Shown here piece by piece: positions 47,235 through 55,706 of a stretch of DNA of 64,000 bases (its first letter is position 1; every line of letters begins with the position of its first letter). The translations under genes and the position numbers were made by a program. The notes under the pieces were generated by a model. That model was given only the letters and a program-made list of their open reading frames with translations, was not told the origin of the DNA and did no database searches. Source of the stretch: Syntrophobacteraceae bacterium (GTDB lineage Bacteria; Desulfobacterota; Syntrophobacteria; Syntrophobacterales; Syntrophobacteraceae); assembly GCA_025454175.1 (NCBI GenBank), contig JALOOX010000011.1, positions 1 to 64,000 of the forward strand. The letters are read 5' to 3'.

Positions 47235-47567
47235 CTAGACCAGAAGTCCCAGGCGCTCCAGCGTTTCATCCGCGAATCGCAGGATGTAGTCCCGCTGTTC
47301 GGGAGTTGCGTAAGCGATGCAGCTGCAGCGAATGATCTGGCGGCTCCGAATGAGCAGCTCGAAAGCGATTCGGTTGAAATCCAGGTTCACGGCGAAGTAG
47401 TGAGGCTGGCACTGCACATGCTCCCGTTGGACCGCGCTGTAAAGCCGTTCCGGCAGGTTGACCCAGTAGATGCCCTCAAGACCCGTCTTGTCGGCCTTCA
47501 GGTCCAGGAGTCCCAGCACCTTTTCATAGTCCGATTCTCTCAGCTGATCGATGACATACTGTTTCAT
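47235..47567 (-). CDS. Conserved hypothetical protein (110 aa)
   Basis: No known function. The pattern YVIDQLRESDYEKVLGLLD, GLEGIYWVNLP, CQPHYFAVNLD, IRCSCIAYATPEQRDYI recalls an uncharacterised small family in sulfate reducers (memory, moderate certainty). Cys/His pairs (CQPH, CSC) could bind metal. Soluble, no signal. Its upstream region contains three 8-bp tandem repeats (47627-47650). Confidence 0.7.
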   Translation of the reverse strand: MKQYVIDQLRESDYEKVLGLLDLKADKTGLEGIYWVNLPERLYSAVQREHVQCQPHYFAVNLDFNRIAFELLIRSRQIIRCSCIAYATPEQRDYILRFADETLERLGLLV

Positions 47568-47626
47568 GGCTGGCGATCTTTTCGTTTGTGTTGACGAAGG
47601 CGGACCTGGCGACGAAGCAACGTGTC

Positions 47627-47650
47627 GGACCGACGGACCGACGGACCGTC
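47627..47650. repeat. Three tandem 8-bp repeats (GGACCGAC)
   Basis: GGACCGAC GGACCGAC GGACCGTC, 60-83 nt upstream of the minus-strand hypothetical gene. May be an operator for either neighbour or slippage; no promoter elements overlap clearly. Confidence 0.5.
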
Positions 47651-47761
47651 TTTATCAGACAAGGGGCGGCGAGGTCAATTCGAAGTCTTTTCATCGGATT
47701 GCGGCATTCGCGGCTCAGACAAAAAGACGGCGTCGACTCCATTCCATGAGGGGGATAGTTG

Positions 47762-47790
47762 TTGACACAGGGGTGACTCATTTCTATAGA
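47762..47790 (+). promoter_or_regulatory. Strong sigma70-like promoter for the TIM-barrel operon
   Basis: TTGACA (47762-47767), 17-nt spacer, TATAGA (47785-47790); predicted start about 48 nt before the ATG at 47845. The best consensus match in the window. Confidence 0.65.
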
Positions 47791-47844
47791 GTGACTGACC
47801 AGCAAATTCACGTAAGAGAACCAGGCCTTTGAGGCGGGTAATTC

Positions 47845-48681
47845 ATGTCGAAGCCGGAATACAGCGTAAAGGAAATCCCGAGCAACCTCACGGGTCCCAT
47901 GCTCCAGCTGCTCAGCCACGTTCACGTGAACATGCCATGGAAGGTCCTGCCCCAGCACCTCCTGACGGTCCTCACGCTCAAGATGAACGTCGAAATAGGC
48001 TTCGAAGCCACCGAACTGGACGCGTTGGCGCCGCGGGAATTCGAGCCGGTGGCGGAGCGGCTTCACGGCAGGGGCTGCCGCATCACCCTGCACGGCCCCT
48101 TCTGGGGTCTGGAGCCGGCCGGCATGGACCCCATGATTCGCCAGATTTCGAGGTACAGGATTCAGCAGTTTTTCGATCTGATTGCGGTCTTCGACCCTGT
48201 GCAGGTGGTCTGCCACACGGGTTACGACCCCCGGCATTATGTGAATCACGAGCAGTCCTGGGTGGCTCAGAGCGTTGCCTTCTGGGAGCCTTTCGTCAAG
48301 CGTGCGGAGAGTCTCAAGACGCCGGTTCTCCTCGAAAACGTCTGGGAAGCCGGGCCGGGCTTCCATCGCGGAGTTTTCGAGAGACTGAGATCCCCCTGCT
48401 TCGGGTTCTGTCTGGACGTTGGACACCAGAACAGCTTTTCCACGACTCCCATGGCCGAGTGGCTGGAGGGGCTGGGGGACTTCCTTATGGAGCTCCATCT
48501 CCATGACAACGACGGGAGCCTGGATCAGCATCGCCCTGTGGGGAGCGGAAATGTCGACTTCCAAACGCTGTTTCGGTTCCTGCGGTCGGCAGGCAAGGAC
48601 CCGCTCATGACCCTCGAGCCCCACCGTGAGGAGGATCTGGCGGAGACCCTGGAGGGCCTCATTCGAGTCATGGGGGTGTGA
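47845..48681 (+). CDS. Sugar phosphate isomerase/epimerase-like TIM barrel (AP endonuclease 2 family)
   Basis: 278 aa. Metal-binding residues spread as in the family: TLHGPFWG, VVCHTGYD, PVLLENVWE, FCLDVGHQN, ELHLHDNDG and LTLEPH. The xylose isomerase-like fold usually binds Zn or Mn and either isomerises sugars or cuts abasic DNA; the sequence alone does not decide. Followed immediately by the MTH1187-type gene, same promoter. Confidence 0.85.
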   Translation: MSKPEYSVKEIPSNLTGPMLQLLSHVHVNMPWKVLPQHLLTVLTLKMNVEIGFEATELDALAPREFEPVAERLHGRGCRITLHGPFWGLEPAGMDPMIRQISRYRIQQFFDLIAVFDPVQVVCHTGYDPRHYVNHEQSWVAQSVAFWEPFVKRAESLKTPVLLENVWEAGPGFHRGVFERLRSPCFGFCLDVGHQNSFSTTPMAEWLEGLGDFLMELHLHDNDGSLDQHRPVGSGNVDFQTLFRFLRSAGKDPLMTLEPHREEDLAETLEGLIRVMGV

Positions 48682-48683
48682 CC

Positions 48684-48986
48684 ATGGCCATCGTCGAGGT
48701 GAGCATCGTTCCCATCGGAGGAGCCGGAACCAGCCTGAGCGAGCACGTCGCCAGGGCATTGAGGGTATTGGAGGAAAGCAGCCTCCGTTATGAGCTGACC
48801 GCCATGGGAACGATCATAACGGGTGACCTCGACGAAATCATGATTATTGTCAGGAAGATGCACGAGAGTTGTTTCGAGGGTGGCACCTCCCGGGTCCTGA
48901 CGACCGTGAAGATAGACGATCGGCGGGACCGGGCCGCGACGCCCGAGGAAAAGGTGAAATCGGTGCGGGAAAAGCTGTACCGTTGA
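48684..48986 (+). CDS. MTH1187-family thiamine-binding-like protein
   Basis: 100 aa, ferredoxin-like fold: VEVSIVPIGGAGTSLSEHVA at the start, YELTAMGTIITGD in the middle, and a C-terminal EEKVKSVREKL helix. Relatives bind thiamine or related ligands, often as tetramers; regulatory role unsettled. Second gene of the TIM-barrel operon, 2 nt after its predecessor's stop. Confidence 0.85.
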   Translation: MAIVEVSIVPIGGAGTSLSEHVARALRVLEESSLRYELTAMGTIITGDLDEIMIIVRKMHESCFEGGTSRVLTTVKIDDRRDRAATPEEKVKSVREKLYR

Positions 48987-49014
48987 ATGTGGACATACCG
49001 AGAGGTCCTGTATT

Positions 49015-49245
49015 GTGAAAGAATTGGTCGAGTACCTGGTCAAATCGCTCGCGGAGCATCCTGATGAGGTGGTTCTGAGCTCGCAGGAGGACGAAGACGG
49101 TGTTTCGCTCGAGCTCAGAATTTCGCCCGAGGACGTGGGAAGGATCATAGGAAAGAACGGCAACACCATCAACGCCATCAGAACGGTGCTCCAGGCCGCC
49201 GCGTCCAGTAACAGGAAGCGGGCAAAGCTGGAGGTGCTGACCTGA
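49015..49245 (+). CDS. khpA: KH-domain RNA-binding protein (KhpA-like)
   Basis: 76 aa, one KH domain with SPEDVGRIIGKNGNTINAIR as the GxxG loop, preceded by the LVEYLVKSLAEHPDEV helix: the standard KhpA form. Usually encoded between rpsP and rimM. Here it sits outside that operon, after the thiamine-binding-like gene, so this may be a translocated or second copy. GTG start after GAGAGG. Confidence 0.88.
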   Translation: MKELVEYLVKSLAEHPDEVVLSSQEDEDGVSLELRISPEDVGRIIGKNGNTINAIRTVLQAAASSNRKRAKLEVLT

Positions 49246-49262
49246 AGGCAGTGCACTATTCC

Positions 49263-49495
49263 ATATGGCCCCAGGGCCACCCGAAACTATGAAAAGGCCC
49301 ACGACCGGGCTGGTTTTCGACCAGGAGGCTGTCCGAGAACTGTCATTTCGAGCGATAGCGAGAAATATCGCTCGCGGTAGCACCTCGACTTTTCGAGATT
49401 TCTCTCTTCGCTACGCTTCGTTCGAAATGACAACGAGGTGTTCTCGGACAGCCTCCTGGAAACCAGAAACTCGAAACTAGAAACTTTTCAGAGCT
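49263..49495 (-). repeat. Dispersed GTTTCAAG-tract element, copy E, split by a MITE
   Basis: On the minus strand: AAAGTTTCTAGTTTCGAG tract and TTTCTGGTTTCC; then the MITE; then TCGAAAACCAGCCCGGTCG, GGGCCTTTTCATAGTTTCG and GGTGGCCCTGGGGCCATATG. The two outer parts together match elements A-C. Confidence 0.65.
49321..49459 (+). mobile_element. MITE-like palindromic element, copy 2
   Basis: 139 bp with perfect 20-nt inverted ends CCAGGAGGCTGTCCGAGAAC / GTTCTCGGACAGCCTCCTGG and internal CATTTCGAGCGATAGCGAGA and TTCGTTCGAAATGACA arms. It is homologous, in reverse orientation, to 33801-33934. No ORF. It interrupts dispersed repeat copy E. Confidence 0.8.
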
Positions 49496-49567
49496 GCAGG
49501 TCGCAACCCATGCTGTGTTGCGCTGAACGTTCAAAATTCGATCAACCCCCACGGGGAAGGAGCTGAT

Positions 49568-52042
49568 ATGAGCATTGAGATCAAAGAGCTGGCCCCTGAG
49601 CAGCTGCGCGCCTATGTGCCTCAGGATTCCCTGCCGTTCGACGACACGTCCTCCCTCGAGGTTCCCGAGAAGAAGGTGGTTGGTCAGGAGCGGGCCATCG
49701 ACGCCATCAATTTCGGCATGGGGATGAAGGAGCGGGGATACAACATCTTCGTGGCCGGCCCCGCCAAGGCAGGACTCACCTACACCGCCAAGACCTTCAT
49801 CGAGGAGCAGGCCAGGAAGGAACCGACGCCACCTGACTGGTGCTATGTCTACAATTTCAAGGAGCCCGACAAGCCCAAGAGCCTCAACGTTTCGGCCGGC
49901 ATGGGCAAGGTGCTCAAAAAGGATCTCCAGGAGTTCATCCAGACCCTTCTCGCCAAAATTCCGGAGGTTTTCGACAGCGATGATTACCGGGCCAAGGAGG
50001 CCGAAGTCCACCAGGCTTTCGAAAAGTCGCGCCGCGAGATCATCGACAGTCTCTCCCAGGTGGCCAAGGACGAAGGCTTCATCTTGCAGTTCTCCCAGGT
50101 GGGCATGGTGATCATCCCGGCCAACAAGGAAGGGGAGCCCATGACCCAGGAGGATTTACGGCACCTGGAGGAGGAGGAGCGAAAAGTCCTGCGGGAGAAA
50201 AGCGACCAGCTCCATGAGAAGATGAAGGAGGCCATCAAGAAGATCCGGGTCTCCGAAGAGGAATTCAAGGAGAAGCACACCAAGCTCGACAATGAGATCG
50301 CGCTTTTCGTGGTCGGACAGCTCATGGACTCCTACGAGGACAAGTACAAGGAAGAGCCCCATGTGCTGGAATACCTGAAGGGGGTTCAGGAGGACATTCT
50401 CGAGAACATCGACGATTTCAAGAAGAAGCCCGAAGCCCAGCAGCAGCAGGCTCCGCAGGGGGCGCCGTTCCCGGTCCCCCCCCGGGAAGCCACGTTCAGG
50501 AAATATGAGGTCAATGTCCTCATCGACAATTCCGAGACCGAGGGCGCTCCGGTGGTGGTGGAGTCAAACCCGGCCTATCCCAATATCTTTGGCTCCATCG
50601 AGCGGCAAGCGTGGTTCGGTGCCCTTTTCACCGACCACACCATGATCAAGCCGGGGGCCATCCACAAGGCCAACGGCGGCTATCTGGTCATGAAGGCCCT
50701 GGACCTGCTGAGATGGTACATCTCCTACGAAGCCCTCAAACGGGCACTGCGGGACGGTGAAATCCGCATCGAGGACCTGGGAGAGCTGTACGGCATTTTC
50801 AGCACCCGCACCATCCGGCCCGAGCCCATTCCCTTGAACGTGAAGATCGTTCTCACGGGCGACCCGTACATTTATCAGCTCCTCTACATGTACGACGACC
50901 GGTTCCAGAAGCTGTTCAAGGTGAAGGCCCACATGGACAACCAGACGGACCGCAAGGATGACTCCCTGGTTGAATATGCCAAAATGATGGGCCGATACGT
51001 CGAGGAGCGCAAGCTGAGGCACCTGGATCGCTCGGGGGTGGCCCGGGTCATCGAGTATGCCATGGAGGTCACCGAGGATCGGGACAAGCTGACCCTGGAG
51101 CTCGGGGACATCGGCGATCTCCTGAGGGAGGCCAACTACTTCGCGGGACTCGACGGCGCTGAAAAGACCCAATACAGGCACGTCCAGGAGGCCATAGACA
51201 AGCGGATCTATCGATCGAACCTCATCGAGGAGCGCGTCAAGGAGCTGACCGAAAAGGACATCTTCTGGGTGGAGACCGATGGCTACAGGGTCGGCCAGGT
51301 GAACGGCCTCTCGGTCCTGATGGCGGGCGACCACGAGTTCGGAAAGCCCAACCGCATCACGGCCGTGGTCTCCGTCGGGCGCGAGGGAATGGTGTCCATC
51401 GACCGTGAATCCAAGATGAGCGGAAACATCCACACCAAGGGGCTGCTCACCCTGTCCAGCTTCTTCAAGGACCGGTTCGCCCACAACAAGCCCATCTCGC
51501 TGAGTGCTTCGCTGTCCTTCGAGCAGAGCTACGGGATGGTGGAAGGCGACAGCGCATCGAGCACGGAGCTTTACGTTCTGCTCAGCGCGCTGTCCGAAGT
51601 CCCCATCTACCAGGGGATCGCGGTGACCGGGTCCGTGAGCCAGAAGGGCGAGATCCAGCCCATCGGCGGGGTCAACCAGAAGATCAAGGGGTTCTTCGAC
51701 ATCTGCAAGCACAAGGGGCTCACGGGAAAGCAGGGGGTCATGATCCCCGAAAAGAACGTGCGGAACCTCATGCTGAAGCAGGAAGTCATCGATGCGGTGA
51801 AGGAGGGCATGTTCCACATCTGGCCCGTTTCCACCATTGAGCAGGGCATACAGATCCTGACCGGCATGGAAGCCGGCCAGCGTCAGCCGGACGGCAGCTA
51901 CCCCGAAGGGACGTTGTTCCGGAAGGTGGACGAACGGCTGCGGCAGATCACCGAGATCGTCAAGGAGTTCGGAAAGGATTCCGGCGAAAACGGCAGGAAG
52001 CGCGAGGAGGACACTGGCGGAGGCTGCCCGCACTGCAACTGA
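49568..52042 (+). CDS. Lon-family protease with AAA_32-type ATPase domain (degenerate Walker A)
   Basis: 824 aa. N-terminal AAA_32/LonB-like region, central coiled coil (about residues 185-250; LRHLEEEERKVLREKSDQLH), second AAA half with KANGGYLVMKALDLLRWY, and a C-terminal Lon protease domain. The catalytic Ser is in EGDSASSTELYVLL (about 661) and the Lys in GGVNQKIKG (about 704). The expected P-loop reads GPAKAGLTYTAK, lacking the GKT/S lysine position; ATP use is therefore doubtful or altered. The C terminus ends GGGCPHCN. Transcript ends at the terminator at 52.12-52.15 kb. Confidence 0.9.
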   Translation: MSIEIKELAPEQLRAYVPQDSLPFDDTSSLEVPEKKVVGQERAIDAINFGMGMKERGYNIFVAGPAKAGLTYTAKTFIEEQARKEPTPPDWCYVYNFKEPDKPKSLNVSAGMGKVLKKDLQEFIQTLLAKIPEVFDSDDYRAKEAEVHQAFEKSRREIIDSLSQVAKDEGFILQFSQVGMVIIPANKEGEPMTQEDLRHLEEEERKVLREKSDQLHEKMKEAIKKIRVSEEEFKEKHTKLDNEIALFVVGQLMDSYEDKYKEEPHVLEYLKGVQEDILENIDDFKKKPEAQQQQAPQGAPFPVPPREATFRKYEVNVLIDNSETEGAPVVVESNPAYPNIFGSIERQAWFGALFTDHTMIKPGAIHKANGGYLVMKALDLLRWYISYEALKRALRDGEIRIEDLGELYGIFSTRTIRPEPIPLNVKIVLTGDPYIYQLLYMYDDRFQKLFKVKAHMDNQTDRKDDSLVEYAKMMGRYVEERKLRHLDRSGVARVIEYAMEVTEDRDKLTLELGDIGDLLREANYFAGLDGAEKTQYRHVQEAIDKRIYRSNLIEERVKELTEKDIFWVETDGYRVGQVNGLSVLMAGDHEFGKPNRITAVVSVGREGMVSIDRESKMSGNIHTKGLLTLSSFFKDRFAHNKPISLSASLSFEQSYGMVEGDSASSTELYVLLSALSEVPIYQGIAVTGSVSQKGEIQPIGGVNQKIKGFFDICKHKGLTGKQGVMIPEKNVRNLMLKQEVIDAVKEGMFHIWPVSTIEQGIQILTGMEAGQRQPDGSYPEGTLFRKVDERLRQITEIVKEFGKDSGENGRKREEDTGGGCPHCN

Positions 52043-52118
52043 TGTCGACCCCGCGGGCAAGAGCGGGCGGAAGATGCGAACCGCCAACCTGACCCGCTGA
52101 TGTGACCCAAGGCATTCA

Positions 52119-52154
52119 AGGGAATCCCGCCCAAACCGCGGGATTCCCTTTTTT
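52119..52154 (+). terminator. Intrinsic terminator after the Lon-like gene
   Basis: GGGAATCCCGC-CCAAACC-GCGGGATTCCC followed by TTTTTT: an 11-bp perfect stem and T-tract about 78 nt after the stop codon. Confidence 0.9.
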
Positions 52155-52517
52155 GGGTTCCTGCGCCAGAGTCCATCCCGAGGCCGCGCCTTGACTCCGT
52201 TGCATTTCCACTGGGGGAGTCCCGGAGTCCTGGTCCTGTTGAAGGACTGCCAAGGTAATTCCTCCATGGGTTGTTCCCAATCTTCCCGTCACGTAGTCTC
52301 CAAGTCGACTCTTGTTGAGCTTCCCCTCCGATAATTATGCGCGGAATCCCGCTATGTCGGGCTGTCCTGAGTGATTCATGATCGCGGTTTGAAGATGAGA
52401 TATCATGGACAGGGGGGGAATGAAGGATCCCCCAAGGGATGCTCTCGGAAATCGAGATACCCCCCTGGCTTTTTGGATGGTATCCTGAATTCCAGCTCCT
52501 ATGCACCAACATGTTGC

Positions 52518-52545
52518 TTGACTTACTCGGCGCATGCCCTACAAT
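52518..52545 (+). promoter_or_regulatory. Sigma70-like promoter for the kor-hdr operon
   Basis: TTGACT (52518-52523), 16-nt spacer, TACAAT (52540-52545). It lies about 195 nt upstream of the first gene and implies a long 5' leader. Confidence 0.55.
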
Positions 52546-52582
52546 CACTCTCGCGAGTTCGTTACCAGCCGGATGCGCAAAA

Positions 52583-52639
52583 GGATGGAGGGTCGGGAGT
52601 CGGCTTAGGCGAAGGGCTGTTCCCGACCTCAACCCATCC
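52583..52639 (+). promoter_or_regulatory. Structured 5' leader of the kor-hdr operon
   Basis: GGATGG..GGTCGGGA pairs with TCCCGACC..CCATCC, giving 8-bp and 6-bp stems around a 22-nt loop. It lies within the predicted untranslated leader. No T-run follows. No known riboswitch recognised. The remainder of the gap 52155-52739 shows no gene. Confidence 0.4.
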
Positions 52640-52739
52640 TGGAGTTTATTTGCCGGCCGGTCCTCACACGGCAATGAGGCGGCCGACGGCTCACTGGCGC
52701 CCGACTCACGTTCCATTACCCATCGAAAGTCATCCTGTA

Positions 52740-53021
52740 ATGAAATACTGGCGAACCCCTCTGGACACCGAAGAGGTTTTTGTAACTCGGGGCATTGTGC
52801 ACATCATCGAGGATCGCTGCAAAGGCTGCGGCTACTGCATTGAGTACTGCCCCAAGGATGTCCTCGTCTTTTCCAGCCGTTTCAATGCCAAAGGGTATCA
52901 CCCGCCCGAGGTGAGCCGGCCGGACGACTGCGTCAACTGCCACTACTGCGAGATCATCTGCCCGGATTTCGCCATTTACTCCGTGGAGGACCCGTCGAGC
53001 CAGGCGGAGTCCGGAGCATAG
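52740..53021 (+). CDS. korD: 2-oxoacid:ferredoxin oxidoreductase delta (2x[4Fe-4S] ferredoxin) subunit
   Basis: 93 aa. Two CxxCxxCxxxCP clusters: CKGCGYCIEYCPKDVLVF and CVNCHYCEIICPDFAIY, the arrangement of KorD/VorD ferredoxin subunits that take electrons from the TPP catalytic subunit. First gene of the operon and closely followed by the alpha subunit. ATG 52740 begins MKYWRTPLD; the longer ORF-track frame upstream has no family resemblance. Ribosome-binding site weak. Confidence 0.9.
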   Translation: MKYWRTPLDTEEVFVTRGIVHIIEDRCKGCGYCIEYCPKDVLVFSSRFNAKGYHPPEVSRPDDCVNCHYCEIICPDFAIYSVEDPSSQAESGA

Positions 53022-53104
53022 CGCGTCGTCTGGATGTGGCGCCATGTCCCGCGAGACGCACCCTGAAACCAGTTTGTGGATTCTGACGAATTCGGATTTT
53101 AGCC

Positions 53105-54247
53105 ATGAAACCAGCTGTACTGACCGGTGAGCACTTTTTCACGGGAGACGTGGCCTGCGCCGAAGGGGCTCTGGCCGCCGGCTGTCGCTTCTTTGCCGGC
53201 TATCCCATCACTCCGGCCACGGAGATTGCCGAGCACATGGCGTCGCGCCTGCCCGGCGTGGGCGGGACTTACATCCAGATGGAAGACGAGATCGCTTCCA
53301 TGGCGGCCATTCTGGGTGCGTCCTGTGCCGGTGCCAAGAGCATGACGGCCACATCGGGCCCTGGCTTCAGCCTGATGATGGAAAACCTCGGCCTGGGCAT
53401 CTGCACGGAAACGCCCTGCGTGGTCGTGAACGTTCAGCGTGCCGGCCCGTCCACGGGCCTCCCCACCCTCGCGGCTCAGGGCGACATGATGCAGGCCCGG
53501 TGGGGCTCCCACGGACATTACGAGGTCATCGCCCTGGCCCCATCGTCCCCCCAGGAGATCTTCTACCAGACCATCACGGCATTCAATCTGAGCGAGACTT
53601 ATCGGGTGCCGGTTCTGGTCATGACTGACGAGGTGGTGGGGCATCTGAGCGAGCGGGTCATCATCCCGGAGGCGGGCAAGATCCGGACCGTGAATCGCGT
53701 GCTGGCCAAGGGGCGAAAGGATCGTTTCAAGCCCTTCCGGCCGGGTCCCGATGGAGTGCCTCCCATGGCCATCGCGGGTGAGGGATATGGCATTCACGTG
53801 ACCGGTCTGACCCACGACGAAAAGGGCTACCCCGTCATGGCCCCCGAGGCCCAGGTGGCCATGATGGAGCGGCTTGTCGGAAAGATCAGGAACAACCTGG
53901 ACGACATCATCCTCACGGAAGCTTACCGGATGGAAGATGCTGACGTGGCCATCGTATCCTATGGAGTCTCGGCGCGAAGCAGCCTGGCCGCCGTGGACGA
54001 GGCGCGCGACGCGGGCATCAAGGCCGGGCTTCTGAGGCTCATCACCGTATGGCCCTTCCCGGAAGCGCGGATCCGCGAGCTGGCCGGGCGGGTGAAGGCC
54101 TTCGTGACCGTCGAGCTCAACCTCGGCCAGATCCACCTGGAGGTGGAGCGCTGCGCGGGAGGTAAGGCCCCGGCGTTCCTGGTGGGCCATGCGGGCGGGA
54201 CGGTGATTCCGCCGGAGCGCATCATTGAAACCTTGAAGGATATTTAG
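53105..54247 (+). CDS. korA: 2-oxoacid:ferredoxin oxidoreductase alpha subunit
   Basis: 380 aa. FFAGYPITPATEIAEHMA (YPITPS/A motif), QMEDEIASMAAILGASCAGA, TSGPGFSLMMENLG and a C-terminal transketolase-like domain with LLRLITVWPFPE. Works with beta (TPP), gamma and delta subunits to oxidise a 2-oxoacid (2-oxoglutarate or a branched-chain/aryl analogue) with CoA and ferredoxin. The KorA-like pattern favours 2-oxoglutarate, but specificity cannot be read from sequence. Next gene starts 3 nt after its stop. Confidence 0.92.
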   Translation: MKPAVLTGEHFFTGDVACAEGALAAGCRFFAGYPITPATEIAEHMASRLPGVGGTYIQMEDEIASMAAILGASCAGAKSMTATSGPGFSLMMENLGLGICTETPCVVVNVQRAGPSTGLPTLAAQGDMMQARWGSHGHYEVIALAPSSPQEIFYQTITAFNLSETYRVPVLVMTDEVVGHLSERVIIPEAGKIRTVNRVLAKGRKDRFKPFRPGPDGVPPMAIAGEGYGIHVTGLTHDEKGYPVMAPEAQVAMMERLVGKIRNNLDDIILTEAYRMEDADVAIVSYGVSARSSLAAVDEARDAGIKAGLLRLITVWPFPEARIRELAGRVKAFVTVELNLGQIHLEVERCAGGKAPAFLVGHAGGTVIPPERIIETLKDI

Positions 54248-54249
54248 CC

Positions 54250-55095
54250 ATGGAGAAGTTGAAGACTCGGCCGGAGCACCCGTTGGAGGATCTGCTGCGG
54301 ACCGACCGCATTCCGCACATCTGGTGCTCGGGCTGCGGCATCGGAACGGCTTTTTCCTCGTGTCTCATGGCCGTCAAGAGCAGCGGGCTGGATCCCATGA
54401 AGACGGTGGTGGTTTCCGGGATCGGCTGCTCTGGGCGGGCCGCGGGATACATCAAGCTCGACTCGTTCCACACCACCCACGGTCGCGCCATTCCTTTCGC
54501 GACGGGGATGAAGCTGGCAAGACCGGACCTCAATGTCATCGTGTTCAGCGGGGACGGGGACCTTTTCGCCATCGGCGGCAATCATTTCATCCACGCGGCC
54601 CGCAGGAACATCGATCTCACGGTGATCTGCGTGAACAACCTCAACTACGGGATGACGGGTGGACAGGCCGCCGCCACCACCCCGCGCCGCGCCAAGACGA
54701 CCACGTCCCCCATGGGCAATCCCGAGACGCCCTTCAATCTTCCTCTCCTGGCGTACGCGTCGGGAGCGAGCTACGTGGCGCGATGGACCATTCTGCACAC
54801 CCGGGACCTGACCAAGTCCATCGAGGAGGCTTTTTCGCGCAGCGGGTTCTCGTTCATCGAGGTGCTGGCGCCCTGTCCCACGGGCTATGGTCGCCGCAAC
54901 AAGCAGAATTCCCTGCAATCCTTGAAGATTTATCAGGAGAAGTCCGTCACGAAGCACGGGGCCCATCCCTCGGAGATCATCCTGGATTTCGATCGCGGCA
55001 TCACCCTCGGCAAGTTCGTGGACCAGGAACGCCCCACTTTCACGGAATGCTACGAAGACACTTGCCGCCCGCCGCTTTCTCTGGTGAAGGAATAG
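54250..55095 (+). CDS. korB: 2-oxoacid:ferredoxin oxidoreductase beta (TPP) subunit
   Basis: 281 aa. HIWCSGCGIGTAFSS, GIGCSGRAAGY, HTTHGRAIPFATGMKLARPD, the TPP/Mg motif SGDGDLFAIGGNHFIHAARR and NNLNYGMTGGQ are all present, as in KorB. Together with alpha it forms the catalytic site. Separated by 2 nt from korA and 5 nt from korC. Confidence 0.94.
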   Translation: MEKLKTRPEHPLEDLLRTDRIPHIWCSGCGIGTAFSSCLMAVKSSGLDPMKTVVVSGIGCSGRAAGYIKLDSFHTTHGRAIPFATGMKLARPDLNVIVFSGDGDLFAIGGNHFIHAARRNIDLTVICVNNLNYGMTGGQAAATTPRRAKTTTSPMGNPETPFNLPLLAYASGASYVARWTILHTRDLTKSIEEAFSRSGFSFIEVLAPCPTGYGRRNKQNSLQSLKIYQEKSVTKHGAHPSEIILDFDRGITLGKFVDQERPTFTECYEDTCRPPLSLVKE

Positions 55096-55100
55096 GTTCC

Positions 55101-55706
55101 ATGACCACCGCAAAGGCTGTTGCCTCCCGCAAGGAGATCCTCATCACGGGTTTTGGAGGCCAGGGCATTGTTCTGGCCGGCCAGATCGTCGGCAGGGCCG
55201 CGAGCCTTGGCGATCACAAGGAGTCCACCCTCACCCAGTCCTACGGGCCCGAGGCGCGCGGAGGCGCGTGCAGTGCCCAGGTGATCATCTCCGACGACGC
55301 CATTCACTACCCCTACGTGCGCTCCCCCGATGTGCTGGTCTGCATGTCCCAGGGGGGATTCGACAAGTATGCTCCCCTGGTGCGCGAAGACAGCATTCTG
55401 CTCACGGACCAGGACCTCGTCCGGGCGGAGTCGGTCAATACCCCCGAGTTTTTCACCATCCCGGCCACGCGCATGGCCGAGGAGCTCGGACGGAAAATGA
55501 TGGCCAACATCGTCATGGTGGGATTCCTCACGGCCATCTCCAAGGCGCTGTCGCTGGAGGCCGCCCGAGATGCGGTGCTCGACTCGGTGCCCAAGGGGAC
55601 GGAAAAGCTCAACACCACTGCCTTCACCAAGGGGTATGACTACGGCGTCGCGGTGCTCAAAGGCCGTCAGAAGAAGGCCGAGGGCAGGAAAGGAGCCCAG
55701 GCATGA
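55101..55706 (+). CDS. korC: 2-oxoacid:ferredoxin oxidoreductase gamma subunit
   Basis: 201 aa. ITGFGGQGIVLAGQIVGRAA and TLTQSYGPEARGGACSAQVI are the gamma-subunit motifs (CoA-binding side). Start is the ATG at 55101; the ORF track extends it through korB. The C terminus is Lys/Arg-rich. Its stop overlaps the next ATG (ATGA), so it is translationally coupled to the HdrA/GltD hybrid. Confidence 0.93.
   Translation: MTTAKAVASRKEILITGFGGQGIVLAGQIVGRAASLGDHKESTLTQSYGPEARGGACSAQVIISDDAIHYPYVRSPDVLVCMSQGGFDKYAPLVREDSILLTDQDLVRAESVNTPEFFTIPATRMAEELGRKMMANIVMVGFLTAISKALSLEAARDAVLDSVPKGTEKLNTTAFTKGYDYGVAVLKGRQKKAEGRKGAQA

Noticed and set aside
46894-47238. 114-aa ORF after the DUF3786 gene
   Set aside because: Ser-rich second half, no family features, overlaps neighbours' ends; evidence insufficient.
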